Shown: one piece after another, positions 24,592 to 33,769 of the stretch
How positions within the stretch are numbered: the stretch's first letter is position 1
How the letters are laid out: every line of letters begins with the position of its first letter
Source of the DNA: Streptomyces sp. NBC_00425
GTDB taxonomy: Bacteria; Actinomycetota; Actinomycetes; Streptomycetales; Streptomycetaceae
Assembly: GCF_036030735.1 (NCBI RefSeq)
Contig: NZ_CP107928.1
Span: 5,270,001 to 5,334,000 of the forward strand
Length of the DNA stretch: 64,000 nucleotides
Direction of reading: 5' to 3'
The notes under the pieces: model-generated
The model's database searches: none
Seen by the model: the letters and a program-made list of their open reading frames with translations, nothing else
Told to the model about the DNA's origin: nothing
Position numbers and translations under genes: made by a program

Positions 24592-26193
24592 CTACGGCAC
24601 CCGGTCCAGCAGGACCACCGCGACGTCGTCCGTCAGTTCGCCCCCGTTGAGCTCGCGCACCTCGCTCACCGCGGCGCGCAGCAGCGCCTCCCCGCTGAGC
24701 CCCTCGGCGAGCTGGCGGCGGATCATCTCCACCATGCCGTCCTGGCCGAGCCGTTCCCTGCCCTCGCCGATCCGCCCCTCGATGAGGCCGTCGGTGTACA
24801 GCATCAGGCTCCACTCCGCGCCCAGCTCGACCTGCATCCGCGGCCAGCGGGCGCCCGGCAGCAGGCCGAGGGCGGGGCCGTTGTTGTCGTACGGCAGCAG
24901 GCGCGCGGGCCGGTCCGGGCGCGCGATCAGCGGCGCGGGGTGGCCGGCCAGGCAGAGGCCCGCCCGCCGGCCGTCGGGCGCGATGTCCACCGTGCACAGC
25001 GTCGCGAAGATCTCGTCGTCGTCGCGCTCGTGCTCCAGCACCTGCTGCAACGTGTTCAGCAGCTGGTCCCCGCACAGGCCCGCCAGGGTCAGCGCCCGCC
25101 AGGCGATCCGCAGCTCCACCCCGAGCGCGGCCTCGTCCGGGCCGTGCCCGCAGACGTCGCCGATCATGGCGTGCACGGTGCCGTCGGGCGTGCGGACGGT
25201 GTCGTAGAAGTCGCCGCCGAGCAGGGCGCGCGAGCGGCCGGGACGATAACGGGCGGCGAACCGCAGCGGGGAGCCCTCCAGCAGCGGCGTGGGCAGCAGG
25301 CCGCGCTCCAGGCGGGCGTTCTCCTGCGCGCGCAGCTTGCCCTCGGCCAGTCGGCGCTCGGCCGTGTCGGAACGTTTCCGCTCGACCGCGTACCGGATCG
25401 CGCGGCTCAGCAGACGGCCGTCCAGCTCGTCCTTGAAGAGGTAGTCCTGTGCGCCCACACGCACGGCCTCGGCGCCCCGCTCGGCGTCACCGGAGGCGGT
25501 GAGGGCGAGCACGGCGTGCCGGGGAGCGAGCCGCAGTACGTGCCGCAGCACGGCGAGCTCGTCGTCGCCGGCGGCCGCGGACGTGCGGCCCGGCACGGGC
25601 AGCGCGATGTCCAGCAGGATGCAGTGCACGTCGTCGGTGAGCAGCCGCTCGGCCTCGGTGAGGTTGCGGGCGGTGCGCACCCGGATCGGCCTGCCGTCCG
25701 AGTCGGGCAGGTCGCGGAAGATCGGCGCGGCCGTGGGGTCGTCCTCGATCAGCAGCAGCGTGAGAGGGACGTGCCCGGCACCGGCGCCGGTCGCGCCCGC
25801 ACCCGGGGCGGTGACGCCGGTCACGGCGACGCCGGGCGCGCTCACGCCTGCGGTGCTCGCGCCGGCGGTGGTCACGCCTGCGGTGCCCACACCTGCAGTG
25901 CTCACGCCAGGGTGGACGCCGTCCGCGGGCGCAACGTTGAGCGCTCCGTCACGTGTGCTGCGCTGCGCGTCGCCTCGGGCGTCGCCTCGCGCGTGCGGGT
26001 GTGCTCCGTCGCGCGCGTCGTGGTGCGCGCCGGAGGGGGCGGCGTCGTTCGCCACCGTCGTCTCGGTGCGACAGGCTTGCTCTTCCCGGCGGCCGGCTTC
26101 TTCCTCGGAGGGGCCGCCGACGGCGTGCACGGCCTGCGCCTGACCACTCTCCACGGCCGGGATCGCTCTCTGCCGCGGTACGGGTACGGGCAT
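24592..26193 (-). CDS. response-regulator/PP2C (SpoIIE-type) Ser/Thr phosphatase
   Basis: A 533-residue protein with three parts. The N-terminal 130 residues are a low-complexity linker with repeated GVxTAG-type units. A receiver domain follows (LLLIEDDPTAAPIF; LLDIALPVPG; ending LFKDELDGRLL). A short coiled linker (AERRLAEGKLRAQENARLER) leads to a PP2C/SpoIIE catalytic domain with GGDFYD, GDVCGHGPDEA and the late TDD. RsbU-like proteins of this type dephosphorylate anti-anti-sigma factors. The start at 26193 has a strong ribosome-binding site (GGAAGGAA in mRNA sense). No partner histidine kinase is adjacent. Confidence 0.85.
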   Translation of the reverse strand: MPVPVPRQRAIPAVESGQAQAVHAVGGPSEEEAGRREEQACRTETTVANDAAPSGAHHDARDGAHPHARGDARGDAQRSTRDGALNVAPADGVHPGVSTAGVGTAGVTTAGASTAGVSAPGVAVTGVTAPGAGATGAGAGHVPLTLLLIEDDPTAAPIFRDLPDSDGRPIRVRTARNLTEAERLLTDDVHCILLDIALPVPGRTSAAAGDDELAVLRHVLRLAPRHAVLALTASGDAERGAEAVRVGAQDYLFKDELDGRLLSRAIRYAVERKRSDTAERRLAEGKLRAQENARLERGLLPTPLLEGSPLRFAARYRPGRSRALLGGDFYDTVRTPDGTVHAMIGDVCGHGPDEAALGVELRIAWRALTLAGLCGDQLLNTLQQVLEHERDDDEIFATLCTVDIAPDGRRAGLCLAGHPAPLIARPDRPARLLPYDNNGPALGLLPGARWPRMQVELGAEWSLMLYTDGLIEGRIGEGRERLGQDGMVEMIRRQLAEGLSGEALLRAAVSEVRELNGGELTDDVAVVLLDRVP

Positions 26194-26491
26194 CGTCTGG
26201 GTTCCTTCCCTCCCCCCGAGGGCATGGCGGGGGCGAGGGACCTCGACCCACCGACGGGGACCATAGCGGCAGAAGGCGCTGCAACGGAATGGCGTGAGGC
26301 CCGCCGCTTGATCTCTGGCCCCTGTCATATGCCGCGATCCCTACCGCAGTTGGACAGGCCGGTACCCGGGAGGGGATGACGAACGTCACGTCACCCCGAG
26401 ATCCGGCGGCCGACGGAGGTGCACTGGGTCACACGGACGGGGTCGCACGCGGGTCATACGGGCGACGTCGCGCCCGGTCGCGCGGGCGAGG

Positions 26492-27589
26492 TCACGCGTC
26501 CGGCCGGACCACCCCGAGGATCGGCATCGTGCCCGCTCCGGCGAGCGTGACCGTGCGGCCCGGGCGCGGGGCGTGGATGATCGCTCCGTCGCCCACGTAC
26601 ATCGCGACGTGGCTGGCGTCGCTGAAGTAGATGATCAGGTCGCCGGGGCGCATGTCCTGGACGGCGACGTGCGGCAACTGCTTCCACTGCTCCTGCGAGG
26701 TGCGGGGGATCGGCCGTCCGGCGCTCCTCCAGGCCTCGGAGGTCAGACCGGAGCAGTCGAAGCTCTTCGGCCCCTCGGCGCCCCACACGTACGGCTTGCC
26801 CATCTGGGCGGTGGCGAACTGGACGGCCGCCTTGCCCTGTACGGACGCCGCGCCGTCGATCTCCTTGAGGATGCCGGTGTCCAGCCAGGCGGTCTGCGCC
26901 TTCTGTGCGACCTGCGCCTCCAGTTGCTCGAGGCGCTCCTTCTCCTTCTTCTCCAGCCGGGATTCGAGCTTCTCCGCCGCGGCGATCTGCTTCTCGATCT
27001 TCTTCTGGGCCGCCGCCTTGGCCTTGCGGCCCGCCTCCAGCTTCTGCCACTGGGTGGAGGCGTCCTTGGAGTACTGCTCCAAGTCCTGCTGGGCCTGGGT
27101 CAGTTGCCCGATGAGGCCCTTGGTCGCACGCTGCCCCTGGCGGACCCGGCCCGCGCCGTCGAGGAACTCCGACGGGTCGTCGCTCAGCATCAGCTGCGCC
27201 TCGTCGGGCAGGCCGCCCGTGCGGTACTGGGCGCGAGCGGCGGCGCCCGCGCGGTCCTTGAGGTCGTCCAGCTTCTTCTGGCCCGCGACGATCTTCTTCG
27301 CCAGCTCGACGATCTCGGCGGACTGCTTCTGCGCCGCTTCCTCGGCCGCGTTGTAGGCGTCGGTGGCCACCGCGGCGTCGTGGTAGAGCGCTTCGAGCTG
27401 GGTGCGGACGGCTTCGAGGTCCTTGTTGGTGGCGGTCGAGGGAAGCGCGGGGGCCGACGAACTCGCCGACGGCGCGGGTTCCGGCGTGGGGTTCGGACTG
27501 GCGAACGCCACGCCCGGCGCGCCCAGCACGGTGACCGCGCAGACCACGGTCACAGCTGCAGCGAGCAGGCCGCGCTTCCCCGTTCCCAT
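26492..27589 (-). CDS. secreted NlpC/P60 peptidoglycan endopeptidase
   Basis: A 365-residue RipA-like cell-wall hydrolase. Residues 1-30 are a Sec signal peptide (AAAVTVVCAVTVLGAPGVAFA). A Pro/Ser linker and a long coiled-coil domain (about residues 55-240) follow, and an NlpC/P60 domain ends the chain. The catalytic Cys is in SFDCSGLTSEAW, the His in DASHVAMYVG, and the third residue in AIIHAPRPG. Such enzymes cleave the stem peptide between D-Glu and mDAP during growth or septation; the coiled coil usually self-inhibits. It lies 298 bases before the phosphatase gene on the same strand and has its own upstream region. Confidence 0.88.
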   Translation of the reverse strand: MGTGKRGLLAAAVTVVCAVTVLGAPGVAFASPNPTPEPAPSASSSAPALPSTATNKDLEAVRTQLEALYHDAAVATDAYNAAEEAAQKQSAEIVELAKKIVAGQKKLDDLKDRAGAAARAQYRTGGLPDEAQLMLSDDPSEFLDGAGRVRQGQRATKGLIGQLTQAQQDLEQYSKDASTQWQKLEAGRKAKAAAQKKIEKQIAAAEKLESRLEKKEKERLEQLEAQVAQKAQTAWLDTGILKEIDGAASVQGKAAVQFATAQMGKPYVWGAEGPKSFDCSGLTSEAWRSAGRPIPRTSQEQWKQLPHVAVQDMRPGDLIIYFSDASHVAMYVGDGAIIHAPRPGRTVTLAGAGTMPILGVVRPDA

Positions 27590-27821
27590 ACCCCGTCCCC
27601 CATGTGTGATTAACCGTCAGTAACTTGGGCGCTCGGGGGATCGTGCCACGTCACGGCCGAAAACGACAGAGGTGACGACGGAACCGGCACAGGCAGTCCT
27701 TCCCCTCCCGTCCGCCCCGACATTCGCTCTCCCCGCCTGTGTGACGAACGACTCACGGAGATCGTTCCCGGCGGTCGTCGAGAGATTGTCCGGCGGTGCT
27801 CCGGTGGCCGTTCGGCAGTGC

Positions 27822-27911
27822 TCCGGTGGCGCGTTCGGCGGTCGTCGAGCGGTTGCCCGGCGGTGGTCCGGTGGCGCGTTCGGCGGTCGTCGAGCGGTTG
27901 CCCGGCGGTGG
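27822..27911. repeat. perfect 45-bp tandem duplication
   Basis: Two identical 45-base copies lie head-to-tail (27822-27866 and 27867-27911), with further degenerate partial copies just before (about 27786-27821) and after. The stretch lies in the 350-bp gap between the NlpC/P60 start and the methyltransferase stop, where no gene is recognised. The rest of that gap holds the promoter region of the hydrolase. Confidence 0.85.
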
Positions 27912-27939
27912 TCCGGCGATCGTCCGGCGGCACGGACCG

Positions 27940-28758
27940 TCAGTCCCGCGGCGCCAACGCCGTCCATCGCACCGTCACTTCGCCCTGACGCCAGCGCGTC
28001 GGCCCGTCCGTCACCGGCCAGTCGGCCGTCAGGTCCCGCACCGAGCGCATCCACCGCTGCCGGGCGCCGTACGACGCGTACGGCGCGGCGGCCGCCCAGG
28101 CGCGGTCGAAGTCGCGCAGGAAGGCGTGCACGGGCTCGCCCGGGACGTTGCGGTGGATCAGGGCCTTGGGCAGCCGCTCCGCGAGGTCCGAGGGCCGTTG
28201 CAGGGAGCCCAGCCGGGTCGCGAAGGTGACCGTGCGAGGTCCTTCCGGTCCGAGCGCCACCCACACGTGCCGGCGCCCGATCTCGTCACAGGTCCCCTCG
28301 ACGAGCAGGCCGCCGCGGAACCCGGTCGCCGGGTCGGCCGGCGCGAGCCGCGCGCAGAGCCGCCGCCAGACCGCGGCGACCTCGCCCTCGTCGTACTGGC
28401 GCAGCACGTTGGCGGCGCGCACCAGGTGCGGTCGCTGGGGGACCGGGATCTCGAAACCGCCGTGCCGGAAGACCAGCCCCGCCCGCTCGTACGGCCGCGC
28501 GGCCGCCACGCGGGCCGGTTCGATCTCGACGCCCACGACCCGCGCGCGTGGCGCGACGGAGCGCAGCCGCTCCAGCAGCTCGACGGCGGTCCAGGGCGCG
28601 GCCCCGTAGCCGAGGTCGACGGCGACGGGATCGGCGGCGCGGCGCAGGTCGGGGCCGTGGGTCGCGGCGATCCAGCGGTCCATGCGGCGCAGCCGGTTGG
28701 GGTTCGTCGTGCCGCGCGTGACCGTGCCCACGGGGCGGGTCGGGGCGCGGGACGTCAT
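27940..28758 (-). CDS. SAM-dependent methyltransferase-like protein
   Basis: A 272-residue class I methyltransferase. Motif I is in AVDLGYGAAPWTAVELLERL, with the acidic residue of motif II in VVGVEIEPARVAAA; the catalytic-region motif is VRAANVLRQYDEGEV. The substrate is unknown. The frame is open upstream, but MTSRAPTRPVG at 28758 is chosen: TACCCT on this strand ends seven bases before the ATG, suggesting a leaderless mRNA. It is divergent from mshA, with about 205 bases between the starts. Confidence 0.75.
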   Translation of the reverse strand: MTSRAPTRPVGTVTRGTTNPNRLRRMDRWIAATHGPDLRRAADPVAVDLGYGAAPWTAVELLERLRSVAPRARVVGVEIEPARVAAARPYERAGLVFRHGGFEIPVPQRPHLVRAANVLRQYDEGEVAAVWRRLCARLAPADPATGFRGGLLVEGTCDEIGRRHVWVALGPEGPRTVTFATRLGSLQRPSDLAERLPKALIHRNVPGEPVHAFLRDFDRAWAAAAPYASYGARQRWMRSVRDLTADWPVTDGPTRWRQGEVTVRWTALAPRD

Positions 28759-28963
28759 GCCTACGAGGGTATGCGGTGCGGCCGCTCGGCTTTCCCCACG
28801 CAGAACGCCATCGAACGGTTGAGCGATCGACGGTAATGGCTGGGCAAAAAACGCCGCCGTCGCGGAGCACGCCGGAATGGGAATGTGCTGCTCCGGGTTG
28901 CAGCTCCGTGGAGGGCGCCCCACACCCTCCCCCAGGCATGCCCGCAGCGAGGAGGACCGCCAC

Positions 28964-30298
28964 GTGAGCTACGTCAACAAGCTCGGGCGTCGCTCTCAGA
29001 CCGCGCCGCAGCGGCTCAGGCTCCACCGCCGTCCCCGTCGCGTCGCGATGCTCTCCGTGCACACCTCCCCGCTCCACCAGCCCGGCACCGGCGACGCCGG
29101 CGGCATGAACGTCTACATCGTCGAGCTCGCGCAGCGCCTCGCCGCGATCAACATCGAGGTCGAGATCTTCACGCGCGCGACGACCGGGGGCCTGCCCCCC
29201 GTCGTCGAGCTGGCCCCCGGGGTCCTCGTCCGGCACGTCGACGCGGGCCCCTACGAAGGCCTCGCCAAGGAGGAGCTGCCGGCCCAGCTGTGCGCCTTCA
29301 CGCACGGCGTGATGCAGGCCTGGGCCGGCCACCGCCCCGGCTACTACGACCTCGTGCACTCGCACTACTGGCTCTCCGGGCATGTGGGCTGGCTGGCCGC
29401 CCAGCGCTGGGGCGCCCCGCTGGTGCACGCCATGCACACCATGGCCAAGGTCAAGAACGCCAACCTGGCCGACGGCGACACGCCCGAGCCCGCCGCCCGC
29501 GTCATCGGCGAGACCCAGATCGTCGTCGCCGCGGACCGCCTCATCGCCAACACGACGGAGGAGGCCGAGGAACTCGTCCGCCACTACCAGGCCGACCCCG
29601 GCAAGGTCGCCGTCGTGCACCCCGGCGTCAACCTCGACCGCTTCCGTCCCGCGGACGGCCGCGCCGCCGCCCGTGCCCGCCTCGGCCTGCCCCAGGACGC
29701 CCTGATCCCCCTCTTCGCGGGCCGCATCCAGCCGCTGAAGGCTCCGGACGTCCTCCTGCGCGCGGTCGCCGTGCTGCTCGACGAGCGTCCCGAGCTCCGC
29801 TCCCGCATCGTCGTGCCGATCGTCGGCGGCCCCAGCGGCAGCGGCCTCGCCAAGCCCGAGGGACTGCAGAAGCTGGCCGCGCGGCTCGGCGTCGCCGACG
29901 TCGTGCGGTTCCGGCCGCCGGTCGGCCAGGAACAGCTCGCGGACTGGTTCCGGGCGGCGTCGCTGCTGGTCGTCCCCTCCTACAGCGAGTCGTTCGGACT
30001 GGTCGCCATAGAGGCGCAGGCGGCCGGGACCCCCGTCCTCGCGGCCGCGGTCGGCGGGCTCCCGGTGGCCGTCCGGGACGGTGAGACGGGATTCCTGGTG
30101 CAGGGCCACGATCCGGCCCGCTACGCGCGCGTGCTCGAGCGTTTCGCCGACGGCCCCGACCTCCCCGCACGCATGGGCGCGGCGGCCGCCGCGCACGCCC
30201 GGTCCTTCGGCTGGGACACCGCCGCCGCCGCCACCGCGGACGTCTACGCGGCCGCGGCCCAGGCCCACCGCCGTGGCGTACGCTCCGAGCATGGGTGA
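28964..30298 (+). CDS. mshA: D-inositol-3-phosphate glycosyltransferase (mycothiol)
   Basis: A 444-residue GT4-family retaining glycosyltransferase. It joins UDP-GlcNAc to inositol-3-phosphate, the first committed step of mycothiol synthesis. Typical MshA features are [20 protein letters not shown] (near residues 27-46), [11 protein letters not shown], the UDP-sugar motif [14 protein letters not shown], and the E(X)7E motif in [17 protein letters not shown] 28964 follows GGAGGA. The stop overlaps the start of the YbjN gene by eight bases. Confidence 0.93.
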   Translation: MSYVNKLGRRSQTAPQRLRLHRRPRRVAMLSVHTSPLHQPGTGDAGGMNVYIVELAQRLAAINIEVEIFTRATTGGLPPVVELAPGVLVRHVDAGPYEGLAKEELPAQLCAFTHGVMQAWAGHRPGYYDLVHSHYWLSGHVGWLAAQRWGAPLVHAMHTMAKVKNANLADGDTPEPAARVIGETQIVVAADRLIANTTEEAEELVRHYQADPGKVAVVHPGVNLDRFRPADGRAAARARLGLPQDALIPLFAGRIQPLKAPDVLLRAVAVLLDERPELRSRIVVPIVGGPSGSGLAKPEGLQKLAARLGVADVVRFRPPVGQEQLADWFRAASLLVVPSYSESFGLVAIEAQAAGTPVLAAAVGGLPVAVRDGETGFLVQGHDPARYARVLERFADGPDLPARMGAAAAAHARSFGWDTAAAATADVYAAAAQAHRRGVRSEHG

Positions 30299-30806
30299 CG
30301 TGGAGAAGACGGCCGCGCAGGTCATCGAGGACTTCCTGAAGGACGCGGAGCTGGAGTGGGAGAGCCCGTCGCCAGGGTCCTACGTCGTCCAACTCCCCGG
30401 CGCCCGCAAGCTCAAGACGACCGTCTCCCTCATCGTGGGCCGACACTCCCTCTCCCTGAACGCCTTCGTCGTCCGCCATCCCGACGAGAACGAGTCCGGC
30501 GTCCACCGCTGGCTGCTGGAGCGCAACCTCAAGCTGTACGGGGTGAGTTACGCCGTCGACCAGCTCGGCGACGTCTACGTCACCGCCCGGCTGCCCCTCG
30601 CCGCGGTCACCGCCGACGAGGTCGACCGGCTCATGGGCCAGGTCCTGGAGGCGGCCGACGGCGCGTTCAACACGCTGCTCGAGCTCGGCTTCGCGAGCGC
30701 CATCCGCCGGGAGTACGAGTGGCGGGTCTCCCGGGGCGAGTCGACGCGCAACCTGGACGCCTTCGCGCACCTGACCCGCCGGCCGGCCGGGCCTTCGCCC
30801 ACCTGA
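30291..30806 (+). CDS. YbjN-domain protein
   Basis: A 171-residue YbjN-family protein ([40 protein letters not shown]). The fold resembles type III secretion chaperones; the function is unknown. It overlaps the mshA stop by eight bases. TACGCT (30279-30284) ends six bases before the ATG, so a separate leaderless transcript is also possible. Its C-terminus ([14 protein letters not shown]) lies in the first two units of a 32-base tandem repeat, so the last dozen residues are repeat-derived. Confidence 0.82.
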   Translation: MGDVEKTAAQVIEDFLKDAELEWESPSPGSYVVQLPGARKLKTTVSLIVGRHSLSLNAFVVRHPDENESGVHRWLLERNLKLYGVSYAVDQLGDVYVTARLPLAAVTADEVDRLMGQVLEAADGAFNTLLELGFASAIRREYEWRVSRGESTRNLDAFAHLTRRPAGPSPT

Positions 30807-30889
30807 CCCGGCGGGCCGCCCGTCCTTTGCGCACCTGACCTGCCGGCCGGCCCGTCCTTCGGGCACCTGGCCCGCCGGCCGGCGCCGGT
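30762..30889 (+). repeat. four tandem 32-bp repeats at the 3' end of the YbjN gene
   Basis: Units begin at 30762, 30794, 30826 and 30858, each 32 bases long. They begin TTCGCGCACCTGACC or a close variant and differ at a few positions. The first two encode the end of YbjN. As 32 is not a multiple of three, each added unit shifts the frame, so the copy number sets the C-terminus. Confidence 0.85.
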
Positions 30890-30929
30890 GCCACGGGGGT
30901 GAGGGGCGGATGCGGGGAACAGGCCGCCG

Positions 30930-31739
30930 TCAGCGGGCGGAGGAGGTCCGTCCGTCTGCGTACCGTCCCGGCGTGACCCCCACCAACTTGCGGAAGTGCC
31001 GGGTGAGATGGGCCTGGTCGTAGAACCCGGCCGCCGCCGCGACCTCGCCCGGCGGCCGCCCGTCCAGCAGAAGCCGGCGGGCCAGGTCCACGCGGCGGGC
31101 GGTGAGGTACTGGTGCGGCGCGATCCCGTACGCTCCACTGAACGCCCGCACCAGATGCGCCGGATGGGCCCGCACCAGCCCCGCCGCCGCCTCCAGTGCC
31201 AGGCCCTCGACGACCCGCTCGTCGAGCAGTTCGCGCAGGCGGCGGGCCAGGCCGGGATCGCGGCGCGGCGGGCCGGGGCGCCGCCGGTCCCGCAGATGGA
31301 CCCGCAGCCGCTCCCCGATCAACGCCAGCCTGCTGTCGGCCTCCAGCTCGTCCCCGGGCCGCGCGAGCGCGGAGTGCAGCTGCCCGACCCGTCGGCGCAG
31401 CACGGGATCGCGCAGGTCGGGTGCGTCGACGGCGGCCCCGATGAGGTTCTCGCCGAGCACGCCGGCGTCCAGGTAGAGGACCCGCTTGCGGAAGCCGTCC
31501 GACGTGACCGGCGACCCGTTGTGCGGCACGTGCGGCGGCAGCAACGAGACGGTGTCGTGCGGCGTCCCGTGCTCGTGCCGGTCCAGGTCGTAGCGGACGG
31601 CGCCGTCGTCGACGATGAGCAGCGTCCAGGCCTCGTGGACGTGCATCGGGTAGGCGTATCCGGTGAAGTGGGCGTGGAAGACCTCCACGACGCCCCGTAC
31701 GGCCGGACGCCAGGCGGAGACCTCCTGCCGAGCTGCCAT
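30930..31739 (-). CDS. AraC-family regulator with cupin N-domain
   Basis: A 269-residue AraC/XylS-type regulator. The N-terminal cupin arm includes YPMHVHEAWTLLIVDDG and LLPPHVPHNG. Two C-terminal helix-turn-helices follow: LALEAAAGLVRAHPAHLVRA and the PGEVAAAAGFYDQAHLTRHF segment, then GVTPGRYA. It is divergent from a DUF2000 gene (49 bases between the starts), its likely target. TACGTT on this strand ends six bases before the ATG, suggesting leaderless expression. Confidence 0.87.
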   Translation of the reverse strand: MAARQEVSAWRPAVRGVVEVFHAHFTGYAYPMHVHEAWTLLIVDDGAVRYDLDRHEHGTPHDTVSLLPPHVPHNGSPVTSDGFRKRVLYLDAGVLGENLIGAAVDAPDLRDPVLRRRVGQLHSALARPGDELEADSRLALIGERLRVHLRDRRRPGPPRRDPGLARRLRELLDERVVEGLALEAAAGLVRAHPAHLVRAFSGAYGIAPHQYLTARRVDLARRLLLDGRPPGEVAAAAGFYDQAHLTRHFRKLVGVTPGRYADGRTSSAR

Positions 31740-31788
31740 GCAAAGAACGTACAAGACGGGGACGTCCGCCGATCGGCAGTCTCAGCGC

Positions 31789-32214
31789 ATGAACAGTGAA
31801 CCCATCCGCTTCGACACGAAGATCGCCGTCCTGCTGCGCGAGGACCTGGAGACCTGGCAGCGGCTGAACGTCACCGCGTTCCTGGTCAGCGGGCTCGGCA
31901 CGGAGCTCCCCGAGGTGATCGGGGAGCCGTACGAGGACGCGGACGGCGTGCCCTGCCTGCCGATGTTCCGCCAGCCGGTGCTGGTCTTCGAGGGCGCCAA
32001 GGAGACCCTGAAGGCCGCTCACGCGCGCGTGCTCTCCCGGTCCCTCCCGCGCGCGGTGTTCACGAGCGACCTCTTCGCCACCGGCAACGACCGCGACAAC
32101 CGCGCCGCCGTGCGCGCCGTCCCCACCGGCGAGCTGGATCTGGTCGGGCTGGCCGTGTACGGCCCGAGGAACGCGGTGGACAAGGCCCTGAAGGGGGCGC
32201 GAATGCACTCCTGA
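31789..32214 (+). CDS. DUF2000 family protein
   Basis: A 141-residue DUF2000 protein (FDTKIAVLLREDLETWQRLN; LPMFRQPVLVFEG). The fold is related to peptidyl-tRNA hydrolase II, but no activity is established. This family is often found beside AraC-type regulators, as here, where the two genes share a 49-base divergent promoter region. It is cytoplasmic. Confidence 0.8.
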   Translation: MNSEPIRFDTKIAVLLREDLETWQRLNVTAFLVSGLGTELPEVIGEPYEDADGVPCLPMFRQPVLVFEGAKETLKAAHARVLSRSLPRAVFTSDLFATGNDRDNRAAVRAVPTGELDLVGLAVYGPRNAVDKALKGARMHS

Positions 32215-32241
32215 CGTCCGCGAGTGCGCCGCGCCCCGGCG

Positions 32242-33597
32242 TCAGACGGCGCCGACCTCGGGCTTCGCGGCGGCCACCGGCCTCTCGGTCACAGGCATTT
32301 CGGTCACCGGGCGTTCGGCGACCGGACCTTCGGTGACCTGGCTTCCGGTGACCGGGGAGCCCTTCGTCGCAGGGGCGTCGGCCGCGACGGGCTCCTCGTC
32401 CGGCAGCCGCCGCATGAGTACGGCGTACCCGGCGCCCGCCGCCGTCCCGACGACCGCGCACAGCCCCCACAGCCACGCCGCGCCGAACCGGTCGATCACC
32501 ACACCGGACATCACCGGGGCCACCAGGGACGCCACCGCCCACGACAGCGTGTACATGCCCTGGTAGCGGCCGCGGCCGTGGGTGGGGGAGAGCCGGACGA
32601 CGATCCCCGTCTGCGTCGGGGCGTTGACGATCTCGGCCAGCGTCCACACGCAGACGGTGAGCGCGAAGACGCCGACCGACCCGGCGAAGGCGGTGAGCCC
32701 GAAGCCGTACCCCGCGAGGACCGACGAGATCACCAGGAGCCTTCGCGGATCGCGGTGCTCGATGAACCGCGTCACGGGGATCTGCAGCACGACGATGAGC
32801 ACGCCGTTCACGGCGATCGCCATGCCGTAGTCGGCCGGCGTGAACCCGGCGGCTCCCATCGCCACGGGCAGGCCCACGCCGCCCTGCTGGAAGACGAGCG
32901 CCACGAGGAAGGACAACCCGACGACGCTCATGAACCGCCCGTCGCGCAGGACCGTCCCCAGCCCGACGGAGTCGCCGTCGCGGACGTCCTTGTCCGTCGG
33001 CACGGGCCGCGACTCGGGCAGCTTGAGGAAGACGACGACCGCGCAGACCAGCGTCATCCCCGCCTCGAGGAGGAAGCCGGCCCGGTAGCTGACCTCGGCG
33101 ATGAACCCGGCGGCCATGGAGGAGACGGCGAACCCGAGGTTGATGGCCCAGTAGTTCAGCGAGAAGGCGCGGACCCGGTCCTCGGGCCGCACGATGTCGG
33201 CCATCATCGCCTGCACGGCCGGGCGGGAGGCGTTGGAGGCCATCCCGACGAGGAACGCCACCCCGGCGATGGCGACCGGATGCTCCACGAACCCGAGCAG
33301 CGCCACGGAGGCGGCCGTGCAGGTCTGCGCGACGAGCAGGGTCGGCCGCCGTCCGAGCCGGTCCGCCATGACCCCGCCGCCGAGCGAGGAGACGACCCCG
33401 CCCAGCCCGTGCAGCGAGGCGACGAGCCCGGCGTAGGAGGCGGAGTAGCCGCGGTCGAGCGTCAGGTACAGCGCCATGAAGGTCGCGACGAACGCGCCGA
33501 GCCGGTTGACGAGGGTGCTGGTCCACAGCCACCAGAACTCGCGGGGCAGTCCGGAGAGCGTCTCTCGGACGGCACGTCTCAGGACGGCGACGGGCAT
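32242..33597 (-). CDS. MFS transporter (drug-efflux type)
   Basis: A 451-residue major facilitator with about 12 helices. The loop 2-3 signature GGVMADRLGRRPTLL (near residues 75-89) is intact, and the segment NASRPAVQAMMADIV fits MFS antiporters. A central cytosolic loop is near residues 195-215. The C-terminal tail, about residues 415-451, is made of degenerate six-residue units of the type VTExPV. It is encoded by an 18-base repeated stretch at about 32270-32360. Substrate is unknown. Confidence 0.85.
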   Translation of the reverse strand: MPVAVLRRAVRETLSGLPREFWWLWTSTLVNRLGAFVATFMALYLTLDRGYSASYAGLVASLHGLGGVVSSLGGGVMADRLGRRPTLLVAQTCTAASVALLGFVEHPVAIAGVAFLVGMASNASRPAVQAMMADIVRPEDRVRAFSLNYWAINLGFAVSSMAAGFIAEVSYRAGFLLEAGMTLVCAVVVFLKLPESRPVPTDKDVRDGDSVGLGTVLRDGRFMSVVGLSFLVALVFQQGGVGLPVAMGAAGFTPADYGMAIAVNGVLIVVLQIPVTRFIEHRDPRRLLVISSVLAGYGFGLTAFAGSVGVFALTVCVWTLAEIVNAPTQTGIVVRLSPTHGRGRYQGMYTLSWAVASLVAPVMSGVVIDRFGAAWLWGLCAVVGTAAGAGYAVLMRRLPDEEPVAADAPATKGSPVTGSQVTEGPVAERPVTEMPVTERPVAAAKPEVGAV

Positions 33598-33769
33598 GGC
33601 GGATCCCCCGGATGTAAGCGGCGCAGGCGGCTCTCAGAACTTACGAGGGAAGCGGGGGAGGAGGCCACTCGATTAACAGAAACGGTCAATCGTCGTCGGC
33701 GTGCCCCCGGTATGTCCGCTGTATGAGCGGATGTACGACCGACCGGAGCCGTCGATTACGCTCGGACGC

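Noticed and set aside
27590..27821. Possible c-di-AMP riboswitch before the NlpC/P60 gene
   Set aside because: Such riboswitches precede some Streptomyces cell-wall hydrolase genes, but I could not find the conserved ydaO core in this leader.
27617..28264. Open frames through the 45-bp repeat on both strands, with 15-residue protein repeats
   Set aside because: A 45-base repeat keeps every frame open by arithmetic. There is no ribosome-binding site or family, and the frames overlap the methyltransferase gene.
28286..30325. Very long open frame opposite mshA
   Set aside because: High-GC coding sequence leaves the complementary frames open. The product has no recognisable motif and lies over a certain gene.
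30762..30889. Four regularly spaced repeats, considered as a CRISPR array
   Set aside because: The units are contiguous, with no unique spacers, and no cas genes are nearby.
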